This document shows, piece after piece, positions 1-6,373 of a stretch of 7,826 nucleotides of DNA. This stretch comes from Pseudomonadota bacterium (GTDB lineage Bacteria; Pseudomonadota; Gammaproteobacteria; Burkholderiales; Burkholderiaceae_B). Below the pieces are notes generated by a model. That model had not been told where the DNA came from. It saw only the letters and a list, made by a program, of their open reading frames with translations, and ran no database searches. The stretch covers positions 1 through 7,826 of the forward strand of contig JAEWEH010000478.1 of NCBI GenBank assembly GCA_023389535.1. Reading direction: 5' to 3'. The position numbers were made by a program, and so were the translations under genes. Each line of letters opens with the position of its first letter. Position 1 is the first letter of the stretch.

Positions 1-1148
1 CTGGCCAGCGCCAGCAAGGTCTTGCCCGTGCCCGCCTGGCCCAGCAGCGACACAAAGTCGCAGTCCGGGTTCATCAGCAGGTTCAGGGCGAAGTTCTGTT
101 CGCGGTTGCGCGCCGTGATGCCCCAGACATTGTTCTTGCCGTGGCTATAGTCGCGCAAGGTGGCCAGCACCGCGCTCTTGCCGCTGACTTCCTTGACTTG
201 CGCCTGCAGCGGCAAGTCGCCGTCGAAGTAGACGAATTCATTGACGATGAATTCCGAGCACAAGGGGCCTTTGACACGGTAGAAAGTGGTGCCCCCCTGC
301 TGCCAGGATTCCACGTCTTTGCCATGCTTCAGCCAGAAGTTCTCGGGCAGCGGCATGACGCCGTCATAGAGCAGGTCGGAATCGTCCAGTACATGGTCAT
401 TCAGGTAGTCTTCCGCGGGCAGGCCCAGCGATCGCGCCTTCAGGCGCATGTTGATGTCTTTGGAGACGAGGATGACTTCGCGCTTGGGGTGCATCCCTTG
501 CAGGGCATGCACGACATTCAGGATGGCGTTGTCCGCCTTGCCTATGGGCAATTCTATCGGCAGCTTCGAGTGCAGCGCGGAGGTCTGGAAGTGCAACTGT
601 CCCAGGGCTTCCTGGTTGCCGAGGCCGTCCAGGTTCAGGCCTTTGTCCAGGTCGCCGGCCCCGCTGACCAGACCGTCCAGGAAGCGGCTGACCTGGCGGG
701 CATTGCGCGCCACCTCGGACATGCCTTTCTTCTGGTGATCCAGTTCTTCCAGCACCATCATGGGCAGGAAAATATCGTGTTCTTCGAACTTGAACAGGGA
801 GTTCGAGTCGTGCAGCAAGACATTCGTATCCAACACGAACAACTTGCGCTTGGCCGGCTGCAGCCGCGTTTTCTTGGGGCTGCGAGACGTAACCACGGTG
901 AGCGCCGGTGGTTCGGGCGTGGGCGTGGCCAGCGCTGGCTGTTCAGTTTCCGTGCTGGCCTTGCGGCGTGCCGGGGACTTGGCCTTGGCGCGTGTTGGCT
1001 CCGTGGCGGCGGGCGCGTCAGGCGGCATGACGGCCGGGGGGGCGCCCGCAGGCTTTGCATCTGCGCGCCCCGCGGTGGCGGATGCGGCTTGATAATCGCC
1101 GTCGGCAACCATGGAGCCCATGCGGGTCGGCAACTTGGGTAATGGCAT
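1..1148 (-). CDS. PIN domain-PhoH family ATPase (partial, C-terminus beyond left edge)
   Basis: The first 382 codons of a PhoH-family protein are present; the reading frame is open to the left edge. Residues about 1-100 are a low-complexity Ala/Pro/Lys-rich stretch. A PIN-type nuclease fold follows from about residue 103, with LFVLDTN (acidic D107), MMVLEELDHQKKG (E134/E135) and VSKDIN (D231). A linker leads to the PhoH start, with GITARNREQ at 343-351 and Walker A GQAGTGKT at 370-377 (K376, T377). The Walker B region is outside the window. The family pairs a presumed RNase with an ATP-driven motor and is thought to act on RNA in the cytoplasm; the substrate is not known. The ATG at 1146-1148 is chosen because an AAGGA lies 11 nt upstream; Met10 and Met13 are alternatives. 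It lies 52 nt after the peroxiredoxin gene on the same strand, so it may be co-transcribed with it. The family call is firm. This is the PIN-PhoH (YlaK-like) type, not the short PhoH/YbeZ type. Confidence 0.92.
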   Translation of the reverse strand, partial: MPLPKLPTRMGSMVADGDYQAASATAGRADAKPAGAPPAVMPPDAPAATEPTRAKAKSPARRKASTETEQPALATPTPEPPALTVVTSRSPKKTRLQPAKRKLFVLDTNVLLHDSNSLFKFEEHDIFLPMMVLEELDHQKKGMSEVARNARQVSRFLDGLVSGAGDLDKGLNLDGLGNQEALGQLHFQTSALHSKLPIELPIGKADNAILNVVHALQGMHPKREVILVSKDINMRLKARSLGLPAEDYLNDHVLDDSDLLYDGVMPLPENFWLKHGKDVESWQQGGTTFYRVKGPLCSEFIVNEFVYFDGDLPLQAQVKEVSGKSAVLATLRDYSHGKNNVWGITARNREQNFALNLLMNPDCDFVSLLGQAGTGKTLLALA

Positions 1149-1200
1149 AAGGGGGAGGTTCCTTAAGATTCTGTTCGTTCACACGCGAAATATGGCGCTC

Positions 1201-1671
1201 TTACTGGCGCGCCGCACGCACTGACTGCAAGACCTCTTCAACGTGGCCCGGCACTTTCGAGCCGCGCCATTCCTGGCGCAGTACGCCGTCCGCATCGATC
1301 CAAAAAGTGCTGCGCTCTATTCCACGCACCTGTTTACCGTACATGTTTTTCAGTTTCATGACCCCGAACAGCTCGCACAGCGTTTCCTCCGGGTCGGAAA
1401 TCAGGGGGAAAGGCAATTCCTGCTTGTCGGTGAAGTTGGCGTGCGACTTCAGTGAATCGCGCGAGACGCCCACCACCTGGCAGCCGGCATCAACGAATGC
1501 CTGATAGTTATCCCGGAAGCCTTGGGCCTGCGTGGTGCAACCGGGGGTGTTGTCCTTGGGGTAGAAATACAGGATGGCGCAATGGCCACGCAGACTAGCT
1601 GCGCTGACCTCTCCCTGGGTGCTTTGCGCGGTGAAATCAGGTATGGCTTTCCCAATGGCGATCTGGCTCAT
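1201..1671 (-). CDS. bcp: Bcp/PrxQ-type thioredoxin-dependent peroxiredoxin
   Basis: This 156-aa protein has the usual length of Bcp/PrxQ peroxiredoxins, which reduce hydrogen peroxide and organic hydroperoxides in the cytoplasm. The active-site stretch YPKDNTPGCTTQ places peroxidatic Cys45 with supporting Pro38 and Thr42, and Arg120 in ERSTFWID matches the conserved active-site arginine. In E. coli Bcp a second Cys five residues after the first resolves the sulfenic acid; here that site is Gln50. Cys31, Cys64 and Cys99 remain, so resolution could use another Cys or a partner thiol (1-Cys mode). The start overlaps the stop of the upstream Mth938-like gene by ATGA (1668-1671), and a strong AAAAGGAGG lies 4 nt before the ATG, inside that upstream gene. 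The two genes are therefore very probably translated from one message. The family assignment is secure; the mechanism is inference. Confidence 0.95.
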   Translation of the reverse strand: MSQIAIGKAIPDFTAQSTQGEVSAASLRGHCAILYFYPKDNTPGCTTQAQGFRDNYQAFVDAGCQVVGVSRDSLKSHANFTDKQELPFPLISDPEETLCELFGVMKLKNMYGKQVRGIERSTFWIDADGVLRQEWRGSKVPGHVEEVLQSVRAARQ

Positions 1672-2120
1672 GCGGCCTCCTTTTGCAACAATAGGGCGAC
1701 GACCACGCGCCGGCCTTCAGACATCAGAATGTTATAGGTGCGCGCCGCCGCCTGGGTGCTCATGGCTTCTATGCCGATGCCGGCTTGCAGCAAAGGCGCG
1801 GTAACGCTGGCCGGCAGGAGATGCTGCGCGGCGCCTGTGCCCACCAGCACGACCTCGGGGCAGCCTTCGGGTTTTGTGTGCGGTGCAGCATCAGAGTCCA
1901 GGAACGCCATGGGGCCGGCGCGGCGTTCAGCCATCCCGACCAGCGCCCGCAGGACTTCCGCCGTGATGTCTTGCACATTCTGTACCGGCCATTCGTGTAC
2001 TTCGCCTTCGGGGCCGAAGTACACCGCGTGCCGAAAGCTTACTTCGTTGATTTCGATATAGTCGCTGCCGTAGGCTGTGACCGTATTGAGGGCTGGATTG
2101 GATTCGCGTTGTAACTGCAC
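1668..2120 (-). CDS. Mth938-like domain-containing protein (DUF498 family), GTG start
   Basis: This 150-residue protein resembles the Mth938/DUF498 family, small cytoplasmic proteins of known fold but no settled biochemical role. Family-like signatures are the early strand pattern ending in HAVYFGPEGEVHEWPV (31-46), VVLVGTGAAQHLLP (90-103) and the C-terminal STQAAARTYNILMSEGRR (121-138). A hydrophobic strand follows before the end. Between them, about residues 64-86 form a loop that looks longer and less conserved than the rest. The start is GTG at 2118-2120, because GGGAG lies 6 nt upstream and no in-frame ATG precedes the conserved region; an ATG overlapping it (2120-2122) is out of frame. 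It is the first gene of the leftward unit and overlaps bcp by four bases. A role linked to the peroxiredoxin is suggested only by this coupling. Confidence 0.85.
   Translation of the reverse strand: MQLQRESNPALNTVTAYGSDYIEINEVSFRHAVYFGPEGEVHEWPVQNVQDITAEVLRALVGMAERRAGPMAFLDSDAAPHTKPEGCPEVVLVGTGAAQHLLPASVTAPLLQAGIGIEAMSTQAAARTYNILMSEGRRVVVALLLQKEAA
1676..1684 (-). promoter_or_regulatory. Ribosome binding site of bcp inside the upstream gene
   Basis: AAAAGGAGG on the minus strand sits 4 nt upstream of the bcp ATG (1669-1671), within the last codons of the Mth938-like gene. It is the closest match to the anti-Shine-Dalgarno sequence in the window and supports the ATGA-overlapping start. Confidence 0.75.
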
Positions 2121-2126
2121 ATGAAA

Positions 2127-2131
2127 CTCCC
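2127..2131 (-). promoter_or_regulatory. Ribosome binding site deciding the GTG start
   Basis: GGGAG on the minus strand lies 6 nt before the GTG at 2118-2120. The sequence at the start is ATGTG, so an ATG in another frame shares its last base with the GTG. That ATG frame closes after a short run, while the GTG frame gives the conserved protein. Confidence 0.6.
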
Positions 2132-2143
2132 AAAGTCAGCTTG

Positions 2144-2171
2144 ATCATAGCGCAAAGCATTTCGGCGGCAA
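2144..2171 (-). promoter_or_regulatory. Candidate sigma70 promoter for the Mth938-like/bcp unit
   Basis: On the minus strand TTGCCG (2166-2171) and TATGAT (2144-2149) are separated by 16 nt. The -10 matches the consensus at 5 of 6 positions and the -35 at 4 of 6. The predicted start of transcription near 2137 gives a leader of about 17 nt that still contains the GGGAG ribosome site. A run of eight A on this strand (2184-2191) falls about 47-54 nt upstream of the start, where UP elements lie. Confidence 0.6.
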
Positions 2172-2176
2172 GGCGA

Positions 2177-2253
2177 TTTCCGGTTTTTTTTGAATGGCTT
2201 TAAACTTATCGGTTATTTGCCCAAGATGCATGCTTCAAGCTAGATTACCGGTT
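2177..2253 (+). repeat. Three copies of a TTWYCGGTT element in the divergent control region
   Basis: TTTCCGGTT (2177-2185), TTATCGGTT (2206-2214) and TTACCGGTT (2245-2253) lie in the same orientation, 29 and 39 nt apart. The outer two match over 11 of 12 bases (GATTWCCGGTTT). They lie upstream of the leftward promoter and across the rightward candidate promoter, as binding sites for a regulator would. No regulator gene is in view, so function is inference. Confidence 0.4.
2217..2246 (+). promoter_or_regulatory. Candidate promoter for alaC-hom-thrC
   Basis: TTGCCC (2217-2222) and TAGATT (2241-2246) are 18 nt apart, each matching the sigma70 consensus at 4 of 6 positions. Transcription would begin near 2253, giving a leader of about 70 nt. 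The spacer holds an imperfect palindrome around GCATGC (2226-2237). This is the best rightward candidate I see, but it is weak. Confidence 0.35.
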
Positions 2254-2313
2254 TGCTGCACTGCACTCGCGCCAGCCACTACTTCGCGCCGTTACAGACC
2301 CATTTTGCCACTC

Positions 2314-2318
2314 AAGGA
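2314..2318 (+). promoter_or_regulatory. Ribosome binding site of alaC
   Basis: AAGGA lies 5 nt before the ATG at 2324 and fixes the start of alaC. The leader upstream shows no run of Thr or Ile codons in a short reading frame. Confidence 0.65.
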
Positions 2319-2323
2319 CAATC

Positions 2324-3511
2324 ATGACGAATTTCCCGCGTATAGAGCGTTTGCCGCCCTATGTTTTCAATATCACCGGTGAATTGAAAATGGCGGCGCG
2401 GCGCCGCGGGGAAGACATCATCGACATGTCCATGGGCAATCCCGATGGTCCCACACCGAAACACATCGTCGACAAATTGATCGAAGCGTCCAGCCGGCCG
2501 GACACGCACGGCTATTCGGTTTCCAAAGGCATCCCCAGGTTGCGCAAGGCCATTTCGGGCTGGTACGAACGGCGTTATGGGGTGCAGATCGATCCGGACA
2601 GCGAAGCCATCGTCACCATAGGCTCGAAAGAGGGCTTGGCGCACTTGATGCTGGCGACGCTGGACCGCGGCGACACCGTGCTGGTCCCCAACCCCAGCTA
2701 TCCCATACACATCTATGGAGCGGTCATCGCCGGCGCGAACATACGCTCAGTGCCCATGACGCCGGGCCTGGACTTCTTCGAAGAAATTGAAAGGGCGGTG
2801 CGCGAGAGCATCCCCAAGCCGAAGATGATGATCCTGGGCTTTCCCAGCAATCCCACGGCGCAGTGCGTGGACTTGTCATTCTTTGAACGCATTGTGGCGC
2901 TGGCCAAGGAACACAACATACTGGTGGTCCATGACCTGGCCTATGCCGACATCACTTTTGACGGCTATGTGGCGCCGTCCATCATGCAGGTGGAAGGCGC
3001 GCGCGACGTCGCCGTCGAGTTCTTCACCATGAGCAAAAGCTACAACATGGCCGGCTGGCGCATCGGCTTCATGGTAGGCAACCAGCAATTGGTGAACGCG
3101 CTGGCGCGCATCAAAAGCTATCACGACTACGGCACGTTCACGCCCATCCAGGTGGCCTCCATTGCCGCACTGGAGGGCCCGCAGGAATGTGTCGCCCAAG
3201 TCGTCGAACAGTATCGCAACCGGCGCGACGTGCTGGCCAAAGGTCTGCACGAGGCGGGCTGGGTGGTGGATATTCCCAAGGCGTCCATGTATATCTGGGC
3301 GAAAATCCCGGAAGCCTATCAAAGCGTGGGTTCGCTGGAGTTTTCCAAGCGCTTGCTGGCGGACGCCAAGGTCGCCGTGTCGCCTGGCATCGGCTTTGGC
3401 GAATATGGGGACGGCTATGTGCGTTTTGCACTGATCGAAAATGAACAACGTATCCGGCAGGCCGTGCGGGGTATCAAGGAAATGTTCCGCAAGGACGGAT
3501 TAAGTAAATGA
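2324..3511 (+). CDS. alaC: AlaC-type PLP-dependent aminotransferase (alanine transaminase)
   Basis: This 395-aa protein is a fold-type I aminotransferase of the AlaC (YfdZ) group, which forms L-alanine from pyruvate with glutamate as donor in the cytoplasm. Visible family features are [10 protein letters not shown] (36-45), the cofactor phosphate stretch [10 protein letters not shown] (99-108), and GFPSNPT with Asn176. Asp204 and Tyr207 are in VVHDLAYAD, Schiff-base Lys238 in [12 protein letters not shown] with Arg246, and substrate carboxylate-binding Arg367 in YVRFAL. All key residues are present and the length is normal. The stop overlaps the hom start as ATGA (3508-3511), so this is the first gene of a coupled alaC-hom-thrC unit. 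Related aminotransferases acting on aspartate or methionine look alike, and the substrate cannot be proven from sequence; placement before threonine genes leaves room for another keto acid. The fold and family are secure, the exact substrate less so. Confidence 0.88.
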   Translation: MTNFPRIERLPPYVFNITGELKMAARRRGEDIIDMSMGNPDGPTPKHIVDKLIEASSRPDTHGYSVSKGIPRLRKAISGWYERRYGVQIDPDSEAIVTIGSKEGLAHLMLATLDRGDTVLVPNPSYPIHIYGAVIAGANIRSVPMTPGLDFFEEIERAVRESIPKPKMMILGFPSNPTAQCVDLSFFERIVALAKEHNILVVHDLAYADITFDGYVAPSIMQVEGARDVAVEFFTMSKSYNMAGWRIGFMVGNQQLVNALARIKSYHDYGTFTPIQVASIAALEGPQECVAQVVEQYRNRRDVLAKGLHEAGWVVDIPKASMYIWAKIPEAYQSVGSLEFSKRLLADAKVAVSPGIGFGEYGDGYVRFALIENEQRIRQAVRGIKEMFRKDGLSK

Positions 3512-4812
3512 GTTCCATAAAAGTTGGTTTGTTGGGCCTGGGCGTCGTCGGCGCGGGCACCTGGAAGGTTCTGACGCGCAATGCCCAGGAAATCGCCCGC
3601 CGGGCGGGACGCCATATCGACGTCACAGCGGTCGCGGTGCGCGACATCGACAAAGCCCGCAGGCTGGTGGGTGAAGGCGTGTACATCACGCAGGACGGCA
3701 TGGAGGTCGTGCGGCGCCCGGATATCGATATCGTGGTCGAGCTCATCGGCGGCGATACGCTGGCGCGCGAATGGGTGATGGAAGCCATTGCCCAAGGCAA
3801 GCACGTAGTGACCGCCAACAAGGCCTTGCTGGCCAAGCATGGCAATGAAATCTTTGCCGCGGCACACGCCAAAGGGGTCATGGTGACCTTCGAAGCCGCT
3901 GTGGCCGGCGGCATTCCCATCATCAAAGCCATACGCGAAGGGCTTACAGCCAACCGCATACAGTGGCTGGCGGGCATCATCAACGGCACCACCAATTTCA
4001 TTCTGTCCGAAATGCGCTCGCGCGGCCTGCCTTTCGAACAGGTGCTGGCCGAAGCCCAGCGCCTGGGCTATGCCGAAGCCGACCCCACTTTCGACATTGA
4101 AGGCGTGGACGCCGCGCATAAGCTGACGCTGCTGGCGTCGCTGGCTTTCGGCATACCCGTGCAGTTCGACAAGGCGCATATCGAGGGCATTTCCACGCTG
4201 GCCCAGGAAGACATCGCCCATGCCGAACGCCTGGGCTACCGCATCAAGCTGCTGGGCATCACCCGCCGCCGTGCCGAGGGCATCGAGCTGCGCGTGCATC
4301 CCACCTTGGTGCCGATGGAGTGCCTGCTGGCCAGCGTGGAAGGCGCGATGAACGCCGTTCTGGTCAGCGGCGACATGGTCGGCCCCACACTGTATTACGG
4401 CCAGGGTGCGGGCGAACTGCCCACTGCCTCGGCCGTGGTCGCCGACCTGGTGGATGTGACCCGCCTGCAGGCGGCCGACCCGGGGCACAGGGTGCCGCAC
4501 CTCGCCTTCCAGCCCGACGCCATGGACGACACGCCCGTTCTGCCCATAGACCAGGTGCTGTCTTCCTACTATTTGCGCATGCGGGTGCAGGACCGCCCCG
4601 GTGTGCTTGCCGACATCGCGCGCATCCTGGCCGATGTCGGGATCTCCATAGGCTCGATGTTCCAGCAGCCGCATGGCGAATCACAGGCGGACATCATCTT
4701 CCTGACGCATGAAGCGCGCGAAGGCGCCATCAACACAGCCATGCAGCGCATCCGCGAACTGCCGTTCGTGCAATCCGAGGTAACGCGCTTGCGCGTAGAG
4801 GCCCTGATATGA
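3508..4812 (+). CDS. hom: Homoserine dehydrogenase, monofunctional, with ACT domain
   Basis: This protein of 434 aa reduces L-aspartate 4-semialdehyde to L-homoserine with NAD(P)H, the branch point to threonine and methionine. It has an N-terminal Rossmann motif GLGVVGAGT (10-18) and the nucleotide/substrate segment TANKALLA with Lys105. The central catalytic stretch [15 protein letters not shown] (192-206) has Asp201 and Lys205 spaced like the catalytic pair of yeast homoserine dehydrogenase. A C-terminal ACT domain occupies about 354-430 ([18 protein letters not shown]). No aspartokinase domain is fused, unlike E. coli ThrA. The ACT domain fits feedback inhibition by threonine, as known for this class. 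The start overlaps the alaC stop and the stop overlaps the thrC start, both as ATGA. Its own ribosome site is weak (AAGGA at 3491-3495, about 12 nt away), which fits translational coupling. Confidence 0.96.
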   Translation: MSSIKVGLLGLGVVGAGTWKVLTRNAQEIARRAGRHIDVTAVAVRDIDKARRLVGEGVYITQDGMEVVRRPDIDIVVELIGGDTLAREWVMEAIAQGKHVVTANKALLAKHGNEIFAAAHAKGVMVTFEAAVAGGIPIIKAIREGLTANRIQWLAGIINGTTNFILSEMRSRGLPFEQVLAEAQRLGYAEADPTFDIEGVDAAHKLTLLASLAFGIPVQFDKAHIEGISTLAQEDIAHAERLGYRIKLLGITRRRAEGIELRVHPTLVPMECLLASVEGAMNAVLVSGDMVGPTLYYGQGAGELPTASAVVADLVDVTRLQAADPGHRVPHLAFQPDAMDDTPVLPIDQVLSSYYLRMRVQDRPGVLADIARILADVGISIGSMFQQPHGESQADIIFLTHEAREGAINTAMQRIRELPFVQSEVTRLRVEALI

Positions 4813-6224
4813 AATACATTTCAACCCGCGGCGGCATGGCGCCGCAATCGTTTTCGGACATTCTGCTGGAAGGCCTGGCGCCGGATGGCGGCTTGGCCGT
4901 GCCGGACAAGTTGCCGACCGTGGATGCGGACACACTGGAATCGTGGCGCGCCTTAGGCTACGCCGATCTGGCCGCGGAGGTACTGGGCCTCTTCATCGGC
5001 GACATTCCCAAACAGGACCTGACGCGCTTGACACATGCGGCCTACCAGTCTTCCGCGTTCGGCAGCGAGGAAATCGTTCCCCTCAAGCCCTTGGGGCGGG
5101 GCATGGCCCTGCTGGGGCTGTCGCAAGGGCCTACCCTGGCTTTCAAGGACATGGCGATGCAGTTCCTGGGCCAAGTGTTCGAATATGTGCTGGCCGAGCG
5201 CCATGCCACGTTGAACATCTTGGGCGCCACGTCCGGCGATACCGGCTCGGCGGCTGAATATGCTTTGCGCGGCAAGCGCGGGGTGGCTGTTTTCATGCTG
5301 TCCCCGCAGGGCCGCATGAGCGATTTCCAGCGTGCGCAGATGTATTCGCTGCAGGACGCCAACATTCACAACATCGCCGTGGACGGGGTGTTCGACGACT
5401 GCCAGGACATCGTCAAGGCATTGGCCGGCGATTTGCAATTCAAGTCGGCGCATCGGCTGGGCGCCGTCAATTCCATCAATTGGGCCCGCATTGCCGCCCA
5501 GGTGGTCTATTACATATGGGGCTGGCTGCGCGCCACGTCCGGACCCGGCCAGCAGGTGTCTTTCGCTGTGCCGTCCGGCAACTTCGGCAATATCCTCGCC
5601 GGCCATATTGCCCGCCAGATGGGTCTGCCCATACGGCGGCTGGTATTGGCCACGAACGAGAACAATGTGCTGGAGGAATTCTTCCGCACCGGCATATACC
5701 GTCCCCGCTCGGCGGCGCAGACGCATGCCACCTCCAGTCCTTCCATGGACATCTCCCGGGCGTCCAATTTTGAACGCTTTATCTTCGACCTGCTCGATCG
5801 CGATCCGGCCAAAGTCAAAGCCTGCTGGCAACAGCTGGCGGAAAAGGGCGAGTTCGACCTCAGCGAATTGCAGCCGTTGTTTGCTTCGCGCTATGGTTTT
5901 GTTTCGGGGGTCAGCACGCATGCCGATCGCCTGAACACCATCAAATCCATACAGGACGAAAACGGCGTACTGATCGACCCGCATACGGCCGACGGCGTCA
6001 AGGTTGCGCAGGCCTATGTCGAAGACGGCATCCCCATGCTGGTTCTCGAAACTGCCTTGCCGGCCAAATTCAGCGAGACCATCCAGGAGGCCACCGGCCA
6101 GCCGGCGCCCGTGCCGGAGCACTTGCAGGGCTTGGCGGCACTGCCTCAGCGGGTCGAAAACATGGATTGCGATAAAGCACTGGTCGCCGCCTATATCGCC
6201 CGCCACGCGCTGGCCGCCGACTAG
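4809..6224 (+). CDS. thrC: Threonine synthase
   Basis: This 471-aa PLP enzyme converts O-phospho-L-homoserine to L-threonine and phosphate, the last step of threonine synthesis. It belongs to the longer ThrC class found in E. coli and yeast. The N-terminus has STRGG (5-9) and LAPDGGLAVP (23-32). Lys113 in LAFKDMAMQ is the Schiff-base lysine; GATSGDTGSAA (139-149) and PSGNFGN (255-261) fit the substrate and cofactor phosphate sites, and SSPSMDIS (309-316) is a further conserved stretch. The ATG lies inside the hom stop (ATGA, 4809-4812) with GAGG 7 nt upstream. Homoserine kinase, which makes its substrate, is not encoded between hom and thrC as it is in enterobacteria. All expected motifs are intact and the end is a TAG at 6222-6224. 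Confidence 0.96.
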   Translation: MKYISTRGGMAPQSFSDILLEGLAPDGGLAVPDKLPTVDADTLESWRALGYADLAAEVLGLFIGDIPKQDLTRLTHAAYQSSAFGSEEIVPLKPLGRGMALLGLSQGPTLAFKDMAMQFLGQVFEYVLAERHATLNILGATSGDTGSAAEYALRGKRGVAVFMLSPQGRMSDFQRAQMYSLQDANIHNIAVDGVFDDCQDIVKALAGDLQFKSAHRLGAVNSINWARIAAQVVYYIWGWLRATSGPGQQVSFAVPSGNFGNILAGHIARQMGLPIRRLVLATNENNVLEEFFRTGIYRPRSAAQTHATSSPSMDISRASNFERFIFDLLDRDPAKVKACWQQLAEKGEFDLSELQPLFASRYGFVSGVSTHADRLNTIKSIQDENGVLIDPHTADGVKVAQAYVEDGIPMLVLETALPAKFSETIQEATGQPAPVPEHLQGLAALPQRVENMDCDKALVAAYIARHALAAD

Positions 6225-6263
6225 GCTCAATCCGGGCGGGCCCTGGGGCCCGTCACCGTTGTA

Positions 6264-6301
6264 CTGCCCGTCATCGGCGCTGGTGATGGGCAGCGCGTTT
6301 T
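6264..6301 (+). terminator. Candidate intrinsic terminator after thrC
   Basis: Twelve-base arms (6264-6275 and 6282-6293) pair with two G-U pairs around a 6-nt loop and are followed by CGCG and four T (6298-6301). The stem is strong but the T run is short and displaced by 4 nt, so efficiency is uncertain. A second GC-rich hairpin (6237-6252: CGGGCC, CTGG loop, GGCCCG) lies just upstream without a T run. Confidence 0.45.
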
Positions 6302-6317
6302 GGGCGGCAACGTTTGC

Positions 6318-6348
6318 TTGCAATGGCCTGCGCCGCTTTTGCTACACT
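6318..6348 (+). promoter_or_regulatory. Candidate extended -10 promoter for the 99-aa gene
   Basis: TACACT (6343-6348) is preceded by TGC, giving the extended -10 form TGnTACACT. A TTGCAA at 6318-6323 is 19 nt upstream, longer than ideal but tolerable with an extended -10. Transcription would begin near 6355, about 19 nt before the ATG. Confidence 0.55.
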
Positions 6349-6362
6349 GGTTTGGCACTTCT

Positions 6363-6367
6363 AGGAG
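6363..6367 (+). promoter_or_regulatory. Ribosome binding site of the 99-aa gene
   Basis: AGGAG lies 6 nt before the ATG at 6374. Together with the extended -10 just upstream it supports this being a real, separately transcribed gene and sets its start. Confidence 0.65.
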
Positions 6368-6373
6368 CACGAT

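Noticed and set aside
1036..1042. Seven-G run (C7 on the coding strand) in the PhoH N-terminus, considered as a phase-variation tract
   Set aside because: Seven bases in a GC-rich, Pro-coding linker is within expectation, and the frame stays open; there is no sign of switching.
141..1142. Long plus-strand reading frame (333 codons) opposite the PhoH gene
   Set aside because: It is the antisense shadow of a frame with PIN and Walker A motifs. Its translation shows no domain and is typical of high-GC antisense frames.
1149..1200. Gap between bcp and the PhoH gene, searched for a promoter or terminator
   Set aside because: No convincing -35/-10 pair or hairpin with T run is visible; only the AAGGA for the PhoH start can be supported.
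2184..2191. T8 run on the plus strand considered as an intrinsic terminator
   Set aside because: No stable GC-rich hairpin stands directly before it, and no plus-strand transcript is expected to arrive there. It fits better as an upstream A tract of the leftward promoter.
2194..2382. 62-codon frame overlapping the alaC start, considered as a leader peptide
   Set aside because: No Thr/Ile codon run, no ribosome site, and it begins upstream of the predicted transcription start.
3415..4674. Minus-strand reading frame of 419 codons opposite hom
   Set aside because: It lies wholly over a clear homoserine dehydrogenase gene; the His/Gln/Gly/Val-rich product is the usual complement of GC-biased codons.
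4953..6323. Minus-strand reading frame of 456 codons opposite thrC
   Set aside because: It is antisense to a complete threonine synthase gene, with no recognisable motif and no ribosome site that I could support.
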